Source: Pseudomonas atagonensis
GTDB lineage: Bacteria; Pseudomonadota; Gammaproteobacteria; Pseudomonadales; Pseudomonadaceae
DNA length: 64,000 nucleotides
Direction: 5' to 3'
NCBI RefSeq assembly: GCF_011369485.1
Contig: NZ_VXCA01000001.1
Coordinates: 69,454 to 133,453 of the forward strand
Below the pieces are notes generated by a model. It ran no database searches, was not told the origin of the DNA, and saw nothing but the letters and a program-made list of their open reading frames with translations. Both the position numbers and the translations under genes were made by a program. Positions 1 to 9,100 of this stretch are shown in pieces (within the stretch, counting starts at the first letter, position 1; every line of letters starts with the position of its first letter).

Positions 1-124
1 GGGTTCGCCCGTTCCCACAGTATTTTCCCTGACTATGGACGAACGGCGCAGTGCACAACAGATTCACCTGAACGCATAAAAACCGTATCAGGGCGCGGCA
101 GATGGCCGCAGGCAGCGCTTCGAT

Positions 125-138
125 CTGATCCGCATAAA
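125..138 (+). promoter_or_regulatory. ANR/FNR-like box upstream of ccoN
   Basis: The 14 bases CTGATCCGCATAAA match 8 of the 10 defined positions of the ANR/FNR consensus TTGAT-N4-ATCAA. The site lies about 105 bp before the ccoN start, a fitting place for an oxygen-responsive site of a terminal oxidase subunit. The two mismatches make it a weak candidate. Confidence 0.35.
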
Positions 139-242
139 TGAACATTTCCTGAGCCTGTTTTGTTTCTGGCGGGGTTTCTACAGTGCAGCTCGTGCCAGAC
201 CGGGTGGCCTGGCAAGACTTTGCAACCGTGGATGAACTGACC

Positions 243-1670
243 ATGAGCACAGCAACAATCGGACAGGCTTATAACTACAAGGTCGTCCGCCAATTCGTCA
301 TCGCGACGGTTTTCTGGGGTGTCGTGGGCATGGCGATGGGGGTATGGATCGCCTCGCAACTGGTATGGCCGGACATGAATCTGGACCTGCCGTGGACCAC
401 CTTCGGCCGCTTGCGACCGTTGCACACCAGCCTGGTGATTTTCGGCTTCGCCGGCAGCGCGCAATTCGCCGCCAGCTACTACGCGGTGCAGCGTACCTGC
501 CAGGTGCGGCTGTACTCGGACAAGCTCGCCGCGTTCACCTTTTGGGGCTGGCAATCGGTGATCGTGATCATGCTGGTCACCCTGCCGCTGGGCTACACCA
601 CCACCAAGGAATACGCCGAGATCGAATTCTCCGGCGCAGTGTGGATGGCGGTGGTCTGGGTCGCGTACGCCGTGGTGTTCTTCACCACCGTGGTGCAGCG
701 CAAGACCAAACACATCTACGTCGGCAACTGGTTCTTTGGCGCGTTCATCCTGGTGATCGCCATGCTGCACGTGGTCAATCACCTGTCGATTCCGGTGGAC
801 TGGTTCAAGTCCTATCCGGTGTATTCCGGCGCCACCGACGCCATGGTGCAGTGGTGGTACGGGCACAACGCAGTGGGTTTCTTCCTGACCACCGGGTTCC
901 TCGGGATGATGTATTACTTCGTGCCGAAACAGGTCAATCGGCCGGTTTATTCGTACCGGTTGTCGATCGTGCACTTCTGGGCGCTGATCACTCTGTACAT
1001 CTGGGCCGGCCCGCACCACTTGCACTACACCGCGCTACCGGACTGGGCGCAGTCATTGGGCATGGCGATGTCGCTGATCCTGCTGGCGCCAAGCTGGGGC
1101 GGGATGATCAACGGGATGATGACGCTGTCAGGCGCCTGGCATCAGTTGCGCACCGACCCGATCCTGCGCTTCCTCGTCCTGTCACTGGCGTTCTACGGCA
1201 TGTCGACGTTCGAAGGCCCGATGATGGCGATCAAGACCGTCAACGCCCTCTCCCACTACACCGACTGGACCATCGGCCACGTACACGCCGGCGCGCTCGG
1301 CTGGGTGGCAATGATCACCTTCGGTGCGACGTATCACATGGTGCCCAAGGTGTTTGGCCGCGAGCAGATGTACAGCACACCGCTAATCAACCTGCACTTC
1401 TGGCTGGCGACCATCGGCACGGTGTTGTACATCGCCTCGATGTGGGTCAACGGCATCACCCAGGGCCTGATGTGGCGGGCGATCAACGAGGACGGCACGC
1501 TGACCTACTCGTTCGTCGAGGCGTTGCAGGCCAGCCATCCGGGGTTCATCGTGCGCTTTGCCGGCGGGGTGTTCTTCCTCAGCGGCATGTTGCTGATGGC
1601 TTACAACGTGTGGCGCACGGTGAGGGTTGCCGACGTCGCGATTGCCCACCGTGAAGCGCAGATCGCGTGA
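243..1670 (+). CDS. ccoN4: cbb3-type cytochrome c oxidase subunit I, orphan CcoN (CcoN4-like)
   Basis: This is the 475-residue catalytic subunit of a cbb3 heme-copper oxidase, an inner-membrane protein with about 12 helices that reduces O2 and pumps protons. Metal ligands are visible: His61 and His348 (low-spin heme b), His208, His258 and His259 (CuB), His346 (heme b3), and Tyr252 as the likely cross-linked tyrosine. The ATG at 243 gives the family's usual N-terminus; a GTG at 183 would add 20 atypical residues. No ccoO or ccoP follows, only a small CcoQ-like gene. That layout matches the orphan ccoN4-ccoQ4 pair of P. aeruginosa, whose product replaces CcoN in the main oxidases under low oxygen or cyanide (from memory). 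The CcoN identity is certain; the paralog number is inferred from context. Confidence 0.9.
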   Translation: MSTATIGQAYNYKVVRQFVIATVFWGVVGMAMGVWIASQLVWPDMNLDLPWTTFGRLRPLHTSLVIFGFAGSAQFAASYYAVQRTCQVRLYSDKLAAFTFWGWQSVIVIMLVTLPLGYTTTKEYAEIEFSGAVWMAVVWVAYAVVFFTTVVQRKTKHIYVGNWFFGAFILVIAMLHVVNHLSIPVDWFKSYPVYSGATDAMVQWWYGHNAVGFFLTTGFLGMMYYFVPKQVNRPVYSYRLSIVHFWALITLYIWAGPHHLHYTALPDWAQSLGMAMSLILLAPSWGGMINGMMTLSGAWHQLRTDPILRFLVLSLAFYGMSTFEGPMMAIKTVNALSHYTDWTIGHVHAGALGWVAMITFGATYHMVPKVFGREQMYSTPLINLHFWLATIGTVLYIASMWVNGITQGLMWRAINEDGTLTYSFVEALQASHPGFIVRFAGGVFFLSGMLLMAYNVWRTVRVADVAIAHREAQIA

Positions 1671-1688
1671 GGCAGGGAGCCGGTCAAT

Positions 1689-1907
1689 ATGGATATTTTC
1701 TTCAATGTGTTGGGGGTCGTGTTTCTGTGGCTGGCGGTGGAGTACTGCCTGCGGCGGGAGACGGCGCAAAGTCTGGAGGATGCGAGCATGGTGCCGTTTG
1801 CCGATGATCCGGAGGTGGCGCGACGGGTGGAGTTGGCCACCGGTAAAACTGTGAAGGCGGTGGCGCCGGAGATAGCCAAACCGGGCTGGATCAACCTCGA
1901 TATGTGA
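1689..1907 (+). CDS. ccoQ4: CcoQ-like small membrane protein
   Basis: This 72-residue protein has one N-terminal transmembrane helix (about residues 3-20) and a charged C-terminal tail. It follows ccoN after 18 bp with a GGGAG ribosome site, so the two are co-transcribed. CcoQ subunits are short single-helix proteins that accompany cbb3 oxidase subunits. This one is longer than a canonical CcoQ but sits where the companion of orphan ccoN genes is found. The assignment rests on size, topology and neighbour rather than on a diagnostic motif. Confidence 0.6.
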   Translation: MDIFFNVLGVVFLWLAVEYCLRRETAQSLEDASMVPFADDPEVARRVELATGKTVKAVAPEIAKPGWINLDM

Positions 1908-1924
1908 AGTGAGCCAGCCGATTT

Positions 1925-2087
1925 GCCCTCACCCTAACCCTCTCCCAAAGGGAGAGGGGACTGACCGAGTTGTTTATCCGAAATACACCGACCTGAAATA
2001 TCGAAGGTGAATGCAATATCAACCACCACGAAGATCTGCTCCCTTTCCCCCTCGCCCCCTTGGGGGAGAGGGCTGGGGTGAGGGGGT
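1925..2087. repeat. Inverted pair of CCCTCACCC/GGGAGAGGG repeat units
   Basis: The left unit holds a perfect hairpin, CCCTCTCCC-AAA-GGGAGAGGG. A near-complementary copy (CCCCCTTGGGGGAGAGGG, then GGGGTGAGGG) closes the segment about 100 bp on, so the units face each other. This is a dispersed repeat type common in Pseudomonas genomes and lies between ccoQ and a convergent gene, where it may help end transcription from both sides. Confidence 0.6.
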
Positions 2088-2099
2088 AAGCTTTTGATC

Positions 2100-2591
2100 T
2101 TAACTGCGGTCTCGGGGAATCAGGCTCTGTAACTGCAACGCCAGAAAATTCGCATCAAACACAAACGTATCCGGATCCTTCAAACCATTGGTCTTGCGCC
2201 ACTGCCAATCACCGCTCGGCAACCCCACCAGCGAAATACTGCCGTACCGCGCCGCCGTCAGGCCCATTACCGCCAGTGAAATCTGCCCACCGCTGCCCAT
2301 CACGTCCGGCACGAACTCCACCGGTTTGCCGGCGATCACGATGCTTAGTTTTTCAGTCTTGAAGGTCGAAGTCTCGACCGGCGTGCCCGGCCCGAACGCC
2401 ACATAAACTTCGCGGCTGACCTCCAGCAGATGCGGCGCCTGCACCGGCGCAAGCCATTGCTGGATCTGCGCGAACAGTTCGGTAATCCGTGTGGCCCACA
2501 CCTGTGATTGGGTTTCGAAGAGTTGCTTCTTGTGCGCTTCACTCTCGGCATAGTGACGAAGCATCTCGCCCAGTTGTTGTACGTCGTTCAT
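2100..2591 (-). CDS. Conserved hypothetical protein
   Basis: The 163-residue protein has no signal peptide or membrane segment. The N-terminal third looks helical (residues 1-50, rich in Gln, Glu and Leu) and the rest looks like a beta-rich domain with GSGGQ at its centre. I do not recognise the family. The start is supported by AGGAAGG five bases before the ATG. It stands alone, convergent with the ccoNQ pair and divergent from the racemase gene. Confidence 0.6.
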   Translation of the reverse strand: MNDVQQLGEMLRHYAESEAHKKQLFETQSQVWATRITELFAQIQQWLAPVQAPHLLEVSREVYVAFGPGTPVETSTFKTEKLSIVIAGKPVEFVPDVMGSGGQISLAVMGLTAARYGSISLVGLPSGDWQWRKTNGLKDPDTFVFDANFLALQLQSLIPRDRS

Positions 2592-2785
2592 CAGTACCTT
2601 CCTCGGACAGAGCCTGCGATAGTCGATAGTGACAGATCGAGACGCCGGCGTACGTTAAACCTGGACCGCCGACACCGTGACACTTGGCAAAAGGATCAGC
2701 GGTACAGTTTGCCTGGCACTGGCATGCGCTCGTGAACAAATGGACACTCTGCCGAAGCCCAACCTTAATAACCAAGGGAAATCCA

Positions 2786-3478
2786 ATGCGCACCATCGGC
2801 CTGATCGGCGGCATGAGCTGGGAGTCCAGCGCCGAATACTATCGCCTCCTCAATCAACAGGTGCGTGACCGCCTCGGGCCGTTACGTTCGGCACAACTGC
2901 TGATGTACAGCGTCGATTTCGGCCCGGTCGAACAGGCTCAGCATGCCGGACGCTGGGATGATGCTGCCGCTATTCTGGTGGATGCCGCGCGCAGGCTGGA
3001 GGCCGGCGGTGCCGAATGCGTGGTGTTGTGTACCAACACCATGCACAAGGTCGCGGAACAGATTCAGGCCGCGATCAGCATTCCGTTCCTGCACATTGCC
3101 GAGCCGGCAGCGCAAGCCGCGCTGGCCATTGATGCACGCACCGTCGGTCTGCTCGGCACGGCGTTCACCATGGAACAGGATTTTCTCAAGCAACGTCTGA
3201 TCGCCCAGGGTCTGACGGTACTGGTGCCGGATGAAAGCGAGCGCAAAGAGGTGCACCGGATCATTTACGACGAACTCTGCGTCGGCGTAATCAGCGAGGC
3301 CTCACGCAAGATTTATCAACAAGTGATCGAATCGCTGACGGCGCGCGGCGCTCAGGCAATCATTCTCGGTTGCACGGAAATCGGTCTGCTGGTCAAACCC
3401 GAACACAGCGCCCTGCCCCTGCTCGACACCACCGAACTGCATGCACAGTCGGCGGTGGCGTTCGCGCTGGGCGACTGA
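2786..3478 (+). CDS. Aspartate/glutamate racemase family protein
   Basis: The product (230 residues) is a cytosolic cofactor-independent amino-acid racemase of the aspartate/glutamate/hydantoin superfamily. Both catalytic cysteines are present, Cys82 in the LCTNTMH motif and Cys196 in LGCTEIGLL. The N-terminal GLIGGMSWESS is typical of the YgeA/aspartate racemase branch, and the length fits. The ATG at 2786 with AAGGGAA upstream is chosen over a longer in-frame start at 2684. The substrate (D/L-Asp, Glu or a broader set) cannot be told from sequence. It converges on the next gene with only one base between stop codons. Confidence 0.85.
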   Translation: MRTIGLIGGMSWESSAEYYRLLNQQVRDRLGPLRSAQLLMYSVDFGPVEQAQHAGRWDDAAAILVDAARRLEAGGAECVVLCTNTMHKVAEQIQAAISIPFLHIAEPAAQAALAIDARTVGLLGTAFTMEQDFLKQRLIAQGLTVLVPDESERKEVHRIIYDELCVGVISEASRKIYQQVIESLTARGAQAIILGCTEIGLLVKPEHSALPLLDTTELHAQSAVAFALGD

Positions 3479-3479
3479 A

Positions 3480-3998
3480 TCAGGCGTCGGGACGCTTGCG
3501 CAGACGGGCCATGCTCAGGGTGTCGACCCATTGCCCGTCGCGCACCGCGTAATCGCGGAACAGGCCTTCGGGCTCGAAACCGAACTTGCGGTACAGGGCG
3601 ATGGCCGCCTCATTATCGGCGTACACCGACAACTCGACGCGGTGCAGATTCATCCAGTTGTCGGCGACGTCCAGGGCTGCTGCGAGCAATTTGGAGCCCA
3701 CGCCTTTGCCCTGCCACGCCACCGCAACGCCCATGCCGAAACTGGCGGCGTGGGCACGGCGAATCCGCGAAAAGGCTTCCAGCCCCAGATTGCCGATCAC
3801 CACGCCCTGGTGCAGCGCCACCAGTTTCACCGCACGTTCGTTATCCGCCTGCAGCCGTTGACGCCAGACTTCGGTGGACTGAAACGGCATCTGCAACACC
3901 TGCCGCGCTACAGCGGGGTCGTTGTACAGCGCGGTGATGCCCTCGATGTGGGATTCGTTGGAGCGTTCGAGGTGGATGGCGGGGTTGTGCTCTGGCAT
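3480..3998 (-). CDS. GNAT family N-acetyltransferase, YhhY-like
   Basis: This 172-residue GNAT-fold enzyme transfers an acetyl group from acetyl-CoA. The acetyl-CoA loop is visible as the WQGKGVGSKLL segment (Q/R-x-x-G-x-G/A), followed by the usual helix and the ALYRKFGFEPEG motif. The pattern NWMNLHRVELSVYADN plus the ending VDTLSMARLR closely follows E. coli YhhY, an amino-acid N-acetyltransferase. The start at 3998 has AGGAAGGA eight bases upstream; the frame also opens at 4034 without such a site. It is probably monocistronic. The substrate is inferred only from the resemblance. Confidence 0.75.
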   Translation of the reverse strand: MPEHNPAIHLERSNESHIEGITALYNDPAVARQVLQMPFQSTEVWRQRLQADNERAVKLVALHQGVVIGNLGLEAFSRIRRAHAASFGMGVAVAWQGKGVGSKLLAAALDVADNWMNLHRVELSVYADNEAAIALYRKFGFEPEGLFRDYAVRDGQWVDTLSMARLRKRPDA

Positions 3999-4071
3999 GG
4001 CGGATCCTTCCTGGATCGATGTGTGGCCAAGCACTGTAAACCGCGAACCCCGAATCTGGCGAGATCAATAG

Positions 4072-4155
4072 GTGGGAGGGGGCTTGCTCCCGAAAGCAGT
4101 CAGCCTCCTTCATCCTTGAATGATCCAGCGCATTCGGGAGCAAGCCCCCTCCCAC
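4072..4155. repeat. REP doublet (REPIN), GTGGGAGGGGGCTTGCTCCC type
   Basis: Two arms (GTGGGAGGGGGCTTGCTCCC and its reverse complement) enclose about 40 bp. It lies between the acetyltransferase promoter and the 3' end of the LysR gene. The same arm type recurs at 17798-17885. Confidence 0.85.
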
Positions 4156-4186
4156 CGGGAATTAGGAGTTCAGGAGGGTAATGGGA

Positions 4187-5167
4187 TCAGGGCTGAAACC
4201 ATTCCTGGCGTTCATCGAAGGTGTGGTGGATGAGGTCGATCAGGGTCTGCACTTCGGCCACGCTCTGCGACTCAGCGTTAACGGCCAGCCACACCTGCAA
4301 TTGCATCGGCTCGTCGAACAATCCCGGCAACGCTACCAACCCGCGATCAAAGCGGCTCATGTACGCCGGCAACAACCCGATGCACGCACTGCAGCGAATC
4401 ATCTCCAGCATCAACTCGTAGGATTGCATCTGCACCACACCGGCCAACCTCTGTTCGACCAGCTCGTTCCATGGCCGGAAGCTGTCGATCTGCCGGTCAT
4501 GCTGCCATTGCACGAGCATGAAATCGGCGAGGTCGTCGGGGGTGTCCGGGCGTGCAGTCACGCGCGAATAACGTTTGGCAATGTGCGGCAGGTAGTTCAA
4601 TTGCGCCAGTCGCTGTGGCTCGCTGGTGGCGAAGGTCGGGCCGGGGTGTGCGGTTTCACCGTGAGCCAGCCAGAGGACGATGTCGGCACTGACCGCGCGC
4701 AGGGACAATTCGCTGTCCAGCGCAATAATCTCCAGACGCACGCTGGCGTTGCGCCGCAGCAGTGCGATCAGATCGCGACCGAGGATGTCATGCAGAATCG
4801 ACTCGGCCACGGCCAGACGGATCAGCGGTTGCTCGACTACCGGCAATTTGCGCTCGTTGGCCAGAGCGACCAGTTTCGCCTGCAATTGCTGGCCCTCGCG
4901 AGTCAGGCTCAAGGCGCTGCCCTGAAAACTGAACAAGGTATGTTGCAGCGCCTGCTCCAGCTGCGCCAACTGCTTGCGCAACAAGGTCGAACGCACATTG
5001 AGGCTACGCGCCGCTTGCATGAAACAGCCACAGCGAGCGCTGACCAGAAAGTATTGCGCGACCTCGGCTTCGATCGTTGACGCCTGCGCCAGCCACGGTT
5101 CGCTGTTGCCCTGCGGCCAGCGAAATTCGGCGCTTCCCTGTCGTCCTGCGGGTTCGGTGAATGACAT
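4187..5167 (-). CDS. LysR family transcriptional regulator
   Basis: This is a 326-residue LysR-type regulator. The winged helix-turn-helix occupies roughly residues 35-95 (YFLVSARCGCFMQAARSL opens it), unusually preceded by about 30 extra residues, and an effector-binding domain follows. The recognition helix is somewhat degenerate (SLNVRSTLLRKQLAQLE). An AGGGAG site lies about eight bases before the ATG. It sits just downstream of the nine-gene envelope operon on the same strand, but a hairpin separates them. P. aeruginosa has a LysR gene at the equivalent end of its pdt locus (from memory), so a local regulatory role is possible but unproven. Confidence 0.75.
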   Translation of the reverse strand: MSFTEPAGRQGSAEFRWPQGNSEPWLAQASTIEAEVAQYFLVSARCGCFMQAARSLNVRSTLLRKQLAQLEQALQHTLFSFQGSALSLTREGQQLQAKLVALANERKLPVVEQPLIRLAVAESILHDILGRDLIALLRRNASVRLEIIALDSELSLRAVSADIVLWLAHGETAHPGPTFATSEPQRLAQLNYLPHIAKRYSRVTARPDTPDDLADFMLVQWQHDRQIDSFRPWNELVEQRLAGVVQMQSYELMLEMIRCSACIGLLPAYMSRFDRGLVALPGLFDEPMQLQVWLAVNAESQSVAEVQTLIDLIHHTFDERQEWFQP

Positions 5168-5212
5168 CGATGACTCCCTGTCGATCTTTGTATTTATGAA
5201 TGCTCACCAGCC

Positions 5213-5248
5213 CCCTTGTGGTAGCGGGCTTGCTCGCTACCACAAGGG
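5213..5248. repeat. Perfect REP hairpin, terminator-like
   Basis: A 14-bp perfect stem (CCCTTGTGGTAGCG with its complement) encloses the loop GGCTTGCT. It is a single REP unit placed between the isomerase gene at the end of the envelope operon and the LysR gene, where it could end or stabilise the operon transcript. There is no long T tract. Confidence 0.7.
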
Positions 5249-5266
5249 ATTTTCGGTCAATCAGGA

Positions 5267-6214
5267 TCAGCGTTTTTCCTCGAGGACTTTATTGAGCTCA
5301 GCACCATCGATACTCAACGTCGCGGTGTTGAGCATGCCGTCCAGATACGCCTGGGCAATCTGCTCCTGCCGCTGGGCACGCAAGGCTTGGGTCAGCTGAT
5401 CGCGCAGCTCGTCCAGCGACGCCATGCGCGCCGGTTGTTGCTCGGTGAGTTTGATCACATGGAACCCGGCCGCGCTTTGCACGGGATCCGACACAGCGCC
5501 AACCTTGAGCCGCGCCACCGCCCCGCGCACTTCCGGCACCAATTGCTGCAACGGCTGCAACCCCGTGTCCCCGCCGCGTTCGGCAGTGGCGCGATCCTGC
5601 GAATACTGCGTCGCCAGCGCGGCAAATTCCCCCGGCGCGGCCTGAGCTTTCTTGCTCAACTCCCCCGCCTGCTTGCGCACGGCTTCCAGATTCTGCGGGT
5701 CATTCACCCCGAGAAAAATCTGACTGACCCGATACAGCGCCGGCGTCTGCCAGTTGGCCTTGCCGGCGTCATACGCCTGTTGCAACTCGGCCGCGCTCGG
5801 ATACTCGGCCGGCACCTGGCTGACCGAACGCAAATAATCACGGAAGACAATCTGTTCAGTCGCCGCGCGCGTCTGTCGCGCGACGTCCGGACGCTGCGCC
5901 CATCCCTGCGCATCGGCCTGTTCGAGCACTGCTTTCTCGGCCAGACGCGCACGGATCCAGCGCTCCAGAGCCTCGCGATTGCCACGCAGCTGTTCGCGGG
6001 TTTCCGGCGGCACCGTCGCCAACAGCGCCTGCAATTCCTCAGGCGACACCTGCTGATTGCCCAACCGCGCCACCGCCGGCCCCGTAGCAACCGCCGCCAC
6101 CAGCGACGATTGCTGGGCGGCGACCGGGTCACTGCCCGGTCGCACCACCAGCGCCACGGCCACCACCAGCAGCGCCACTGCACCGGCGCCGATCACCATG
6201 GCTGGCTTTTTCAC
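5267..6214 (-). CDS. Periplasmic peptidyl-prolyl cis-trans isomerase, parvulin (PpiC/SurA) type
   Basis: The protein has 315 residues. An N-terminal signal or anchor helix (about 5-25) places it in the periplasm. A helical SurA-like segment (45-140) precedes a parvulin domain (about 155-260) holding the family's YRVSQIFL, GG-DTG-LQPLQQLVPE and GFHVIKLTE elements. Parvulins catalyse proline isomerisation and chaperone outer-membrane or secreted proteins. It starts at GTG, overlapping the YbjN gene's stop by four bases (GTGA), so translation is coupled. It is the last gene of the operon, and its likely clients are the porin or TpsB transporter encoded upstream, or a missing exoprotein; that part is inference. 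Confidence 0.85.
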   Translation of the reverse strand: MKKPAMVIGAGAVALLVVAVALVVRPGSDPVAAQQSSLVAAVATGPAVARLGNQQVSPEELQALLATVPPETREQLRGNREALERWIRARLAEKAVLEQADAQGWAQRPDVARQTRAATEQIVFRDYLRSVSQVPAEYPSAAELQQAYDAGKANWQTPALYRVSQIFLGVNDPQNLEAVRKQAGELSKKAQAAPGEFAALATQYSQDRATAERGGDTGLQPLQQLVPEVRGAVARLKVGAVSDPVQSAAGFHVIKLTEQQPARMASLDELRDQLTQALRAQRQEQIAQAYLDGMLNTATLSIDGAELNKVLEEKR

Positions 6215-6684
6215 AGCGCGACTTCCTCTTGCTCGGCAACGGCGACTTTCGCGGTTTGCGCGGCGCCGTTCTGGGTGAAATCACGCAGGTAGACAATGAA
6301 CTCTTGCAGCAGGCGATCCCACAATTCGAGGTTGCCACGCAGGTGATCGTTGCTCACACCGGCGGCCACCACCACGTCCATTTCCATTACCAGAAACTCG
6401 CCCTGCAACGACAACCGGGCAAACCGGCGGGTCGCGTTCCACTGCTCGGCCACACCGGCCGGCAACTCACCCTGCACGCGCAAGGCACAGCTGAAGGTGA
6501 AGTCGACGTAGCTGCCCTGCTCTGCCACCGCAGGGTTGCCGAAACGCACGGCGTAACCGATGCCCTGGCTGGCGCTGAGCAACTGGACGATGCCGTTCTG
6601 TTCGGTCTGGTTGACGCGGTAACCGGCGGCTTGCAGCACGTCGGTCAGGGATTGCGGGGATACGTGGGAGATCAATTGAGTCAT
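6211..6684 (-). CDS. YbjN domain-containing protein
   Basis: The product is 157 residues long, without signal peptide. It has the YbjN pattern: a short helical start, a glutamine-rich strand region (GYRVNQTEQNGIVQLL), then GYAVRFGNP and WNATRRFARLSL, which is the most recognisable element, and a helical C-terminus. YbjN folds like class I type III secretion chaperones, so a cytosolic chaperone or adaptor role is plausible. AAGGAAG precedes the ATG. It sits between the coiled-coil protein and the isomerase in one transcription unit. Its partner is unknown. Confidence 0.7.
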   Translation of the reverse strand: MTQLISHVSPQSLTDVLQAAGYRVNQTEQNGIVQLLSASQGIGYAVRFGNPAVAEQGSYVDFTFSCALRVQGELPAGVAEQWNATRRFARLSLQGEFLVMEMDVVVAAGVSNDHLRGNLELWDRLLQEFIVYLRDFTQNGAAQTAKVAVAEQEEVAL

Positions 6685-6713
6685 TACTTCTTCCTTGTCT
6701 ATGAGTCTTTTAA

Positions 6714-7343
6714 TCAGTGCGCAATCGCGGCTTGCGGCGCATCGAATTGAGTCTTGTACAGTTCATCGCCAAAGCCCTGAGCCAGTTCATCGAACTTGAC
6801 CCGGGCGCTGCCGGCGAAGGGCTGGCGGATCTTCATCACCTCGGCCACATCGATGTTTTCGTAGGCGGTGAGAATCTGCCTGGCCACGCCATACATCTGC
6901 TGATTCTTGACCGAACATTGCTGCACTTGTGTGTCACGTTCAGTCAATTGCGCTTGAAGCTTAGACCGTTCTGCCTCTTTGGCACGGGCCATGACCAGCA
7001 ACTCGTCATAGGCTTTCTTGAACTTGCCGGTCTGCTCGTTGCTGGCCGCCACCTGCGCCTGGGCCTGGCTGTGCAGACTTTGCTGCTGCCCGGCCAGTTG
7101 CTCGGCGAAGCCTTTGGCCTTGGCCAGTTCGGCGGTCAATTGCTTGATTTGCGCCTGCGCAGCCTTGGCCTCGTTCTGCGCCGCCAGTTGCGCGGCGCTG
7201 GCCTGGGCCTGCTGACTTTGCAGGGCTTGCAACTGCTGGGTGGTGCTGCGCAACTGCGTGCGCAAGCGCTCTTCCATGCCTTCGGCGCTCGCCCCTGTCG
7301 CGATCAACATTCCCAGCCCCAGCAATAAGAATCGCGTGTTCAT
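6714..7343 (-). CDS. Periplasmic coiled-coil protein of the envelope operon
   Basis: A 209-residue exported protein. Residues 1-20 form a signal peptide ending at an ASA-E cleavage site. Residues 25-135 are a long Gln/Ala-rich coiled coil with heptad repeats, followed by a globular C-terminal part with one cysteine and a PFAGSARVKFDELAQGF segment. I do not recognise a named family. The start has GGAGAGGG just upstream. It lies 17 bp after the porin gene and 29 bp before the YbjN gene, so it belongs to the same operon. It could be a periplasmic spacer or accessory of the TonB/ExbBD assembly; that is speculation. Confidence 0.7.
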   Translation of the reverse strand: MNTRFLLLGLGMLIATGASAEGMEERLRTQLRSTTQQLQALQSQQAQASAAQLAAQNEAKAAQAQIKQLTAELAKAKGFAEQLAGQQQSLHSQAQAQVAASNEQTGKFKKAYDELLVMARAKEAERSKLQAQLTERDTQVQQCSVKNQQMYGVARQILTAYENIDVAEVMKIRQPFAGSARVKFDELAQGFGDELYKTQFDAPQAAIAH

Positions 7344-7360
7344 AACCCTCTCCCGGCGCT

Positions 7361-9061
7361 TTAGAAGCGCGTGTTGATCTCAAGCTGCAAGACGTCGATG
7401 TCGAACGGCGCGCCGTACACCGCTTCGGTGCTCAACCAGCGACCGGTGGCGTAAACGTTTTTCGCCAGGCCGTAATTGCCGCCGATGAAATAACCCTTGG
7501 CGTTGGTGCCGCCGAGGTGGAACGACGAGTCGTTGAAACCGTCCGGCAAGGCGTCCGGCTGGATGTACTTGTAGCCGGCAAACAGGTTCCAGTCGCCCTG
7601 CTTCTTCAAGTCCAGCGCGTTGCCGAGGGTGAACTGCACCATCCACGCATTGGCGCCACTTTCGATGTCGCCATTGCTGTCGAGGTTGTTGACGATCTGC
7701 CCGGCAGAACGCTTGCGCATGTCGCCCTCGTCGTAGCTGAGGTTGTGGATGTAGTTGCCCTGGCTGCGCAGTTTGAAGTCTTGCGGCAGGTCGGCGTCCC
7801 AGACCACGTTCAGATCAAGCAGGTTGAATTCTGAGGCGAGGCCGACGAACTGCGGCTGCGGCGTGGTGGTCGGGTTGAGCGGGTTCGGCGTTATGTCGCG
7901 CAGCAGGAACACGCTGTTGCCCTTCTGCATGAACGCCGCGCGGCTGCCGTCGCTGTCGCAGCCCGGCGCACCGGCCCACGGTTCGCAAGGGCTGGAGCGT
8001 TGGCCTTCGATATCGTCGAAGCGGTAGTAAGCCAACGCACCTTTCAAGCGGTTGTTGCTGTTGATCGCCCATTTGGCGCCGATCTGCGCGCCGTACAGCC
8101 ACTTGTTGTCGCTCTCTTCCTTGTCGAAGCCGTTGCTGCTGGCGGTGTCGTTGGTGTAGTCCACCGGGAACGCGCCCACGGTTCCGAACACGCCCCAGTC
8201 GCGGCTGAGCTTGTGGTCGAAAATCGCCGCCACACCGTCGAAGTTCAAGTCGTTGGAATAGAGCATGTCGGTGGACATGAACGGGTTGGCGAAGCGCCCG
8301 CCGGTCAGGGTCAGCTCATCCGTAGGCTTCCAGTTCAGGTAACCCTGATCGAGCCAGATGTCCTTTTTGGCGAAGCCGCCGCCGAGGCTTTGCGTGGTGG
8401 AAACCGGGTTGTTGTCCGAGCCGGTGCCGATGCGAATGCCGGCGGTCCATTCCGGCGAGATCACCGCTTTCATGCCCAGACGTGCACGAATGCGGAACTG
8501 GTTGGTGCGGTCTTCGCGGGTGTTGAGCAGTGGCGGCAGGTTGGTGCTGCTGTTCGGATTGACGTCGTACGGGCCGTTGTTGTTGAGCTTGGCGAAGTCG
8601 ACGATTTCGTTGCTGTTGCTGTCCGAGTAGTAACGCGATTCGTCACGCAGACGAATATCGCCGTCGAAGCTGATGCGTGACGCCCAGTCCGGGAAGGTGT
8701 TGGGCGCGGCCCAGTTTTCCTGTTTGGCGGTGGCCATGACTTCGGCTTTGACCTGATCGCGGATCTGGTCACGCACCGCTGCTGGCACGTATTGCACACG
8801 GACATCGCCCGGCGCGGCCACGGGGCCGGCGGCGACCACGGCGCTGGAGGCGGCGGCCTGTTTGGCTTGGGCGGCTTCGTTCTGCGCCTGAGCGATCAGC
8901 GCGTCGGCCTTGTCCTGTTTCAGAATGCCCTGCTCGACCAGCAAGCGGATCAGATTGATCGTGGCGTTCTCCGAGGGCGCAGGCGCTGCCGCGGCCTGAC
9001 CGACCAGGGTCGCGATGACCATGCCGACCGCCAGGGACAATCGATTCACGTTGGAAATCAT
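7361..9061 (-). CDS. Putative porin (Porin_5-like outer-membrane beta-barrel)
   Basis: This 566-residue protein has a signal peptide (residues 1-26, AAA-AP). Next comes a short helical region with the motif IRLLVEQGILKQDKADALI, an Ala/Gln-rich linker (50-75), and a long region of alternating amphipathic strands ending in Phe (EINTRF), typical of outer-membrane barrels. The layout matches the putative porin family often seen beside TonB-like systems. The ATG at 9061 stands ten bases after AAGGAG; a GTG two codons upstream is only four bases away and less likely. It follows tonB in the operon, so its opening might be energised by that system (inference). Confidence 0.8.
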   Translation of the reverse strand: MISNVNRLSLAVGMVIATLVGQAAAAPAPSENATINLIRLLVEQGILKQDKADALIAQAQNEAAQAKQAAASSAVVAAGPVAAPGDVRVQYVPAAVRDQIRDQVKAEVMATAKQENWAAPNTFPDWASRISFDGDIRLRDESRYYSDSNSNEIVDFAKLNNNGPYDVNPNSSTNLPPLLNTREDRTNQFRIRARLGMKAVISPEWTAGIRIGTGSDNNPVSTTQSLGGGFAKKDIWLDQGYLNWKPTDELTLTGGRFANPFMSTDMLYSNDLNFDGVAAIFDHKLSRDWGVFGTVGAFPVDYTNDTASSNGFDKEESDNKWLYGAQIGAKWAINSNNRLKGALAYYRFDDIEGQRSSPCEPWAGAPGCDSDGSRAAFMQKGNSVFLLRDITPNPLNPTTTPQPQFVGLASEFNLLDLNVVWDADLPQDFKLRSQGNYIHNLSYDEGDMRKRSAGQIVNNLDSNGDIESGANAWMVQFTLGNALDLKKQGDWNLFAGYKYIQPDALPDGFNDSSFHLGGTNAKGYFIGGNYGLAKNVYATGRWLSTEAVYGAPFDIDVLQLEINTRF

Positions 9062-9100
9062 CTGCACACAACTCCTTTTGGCAAAACTCTAAGAATTCGG

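Noticed and set aside
33..1025. Long open frame on the minus strand opposite ccoN, and similar long frames opposite aguA, the iorB gene, gapN and others
   Set aside because: These come from high GC content: they are antisense to clear genes, rich in His, Arg and Gln, and have no family features.
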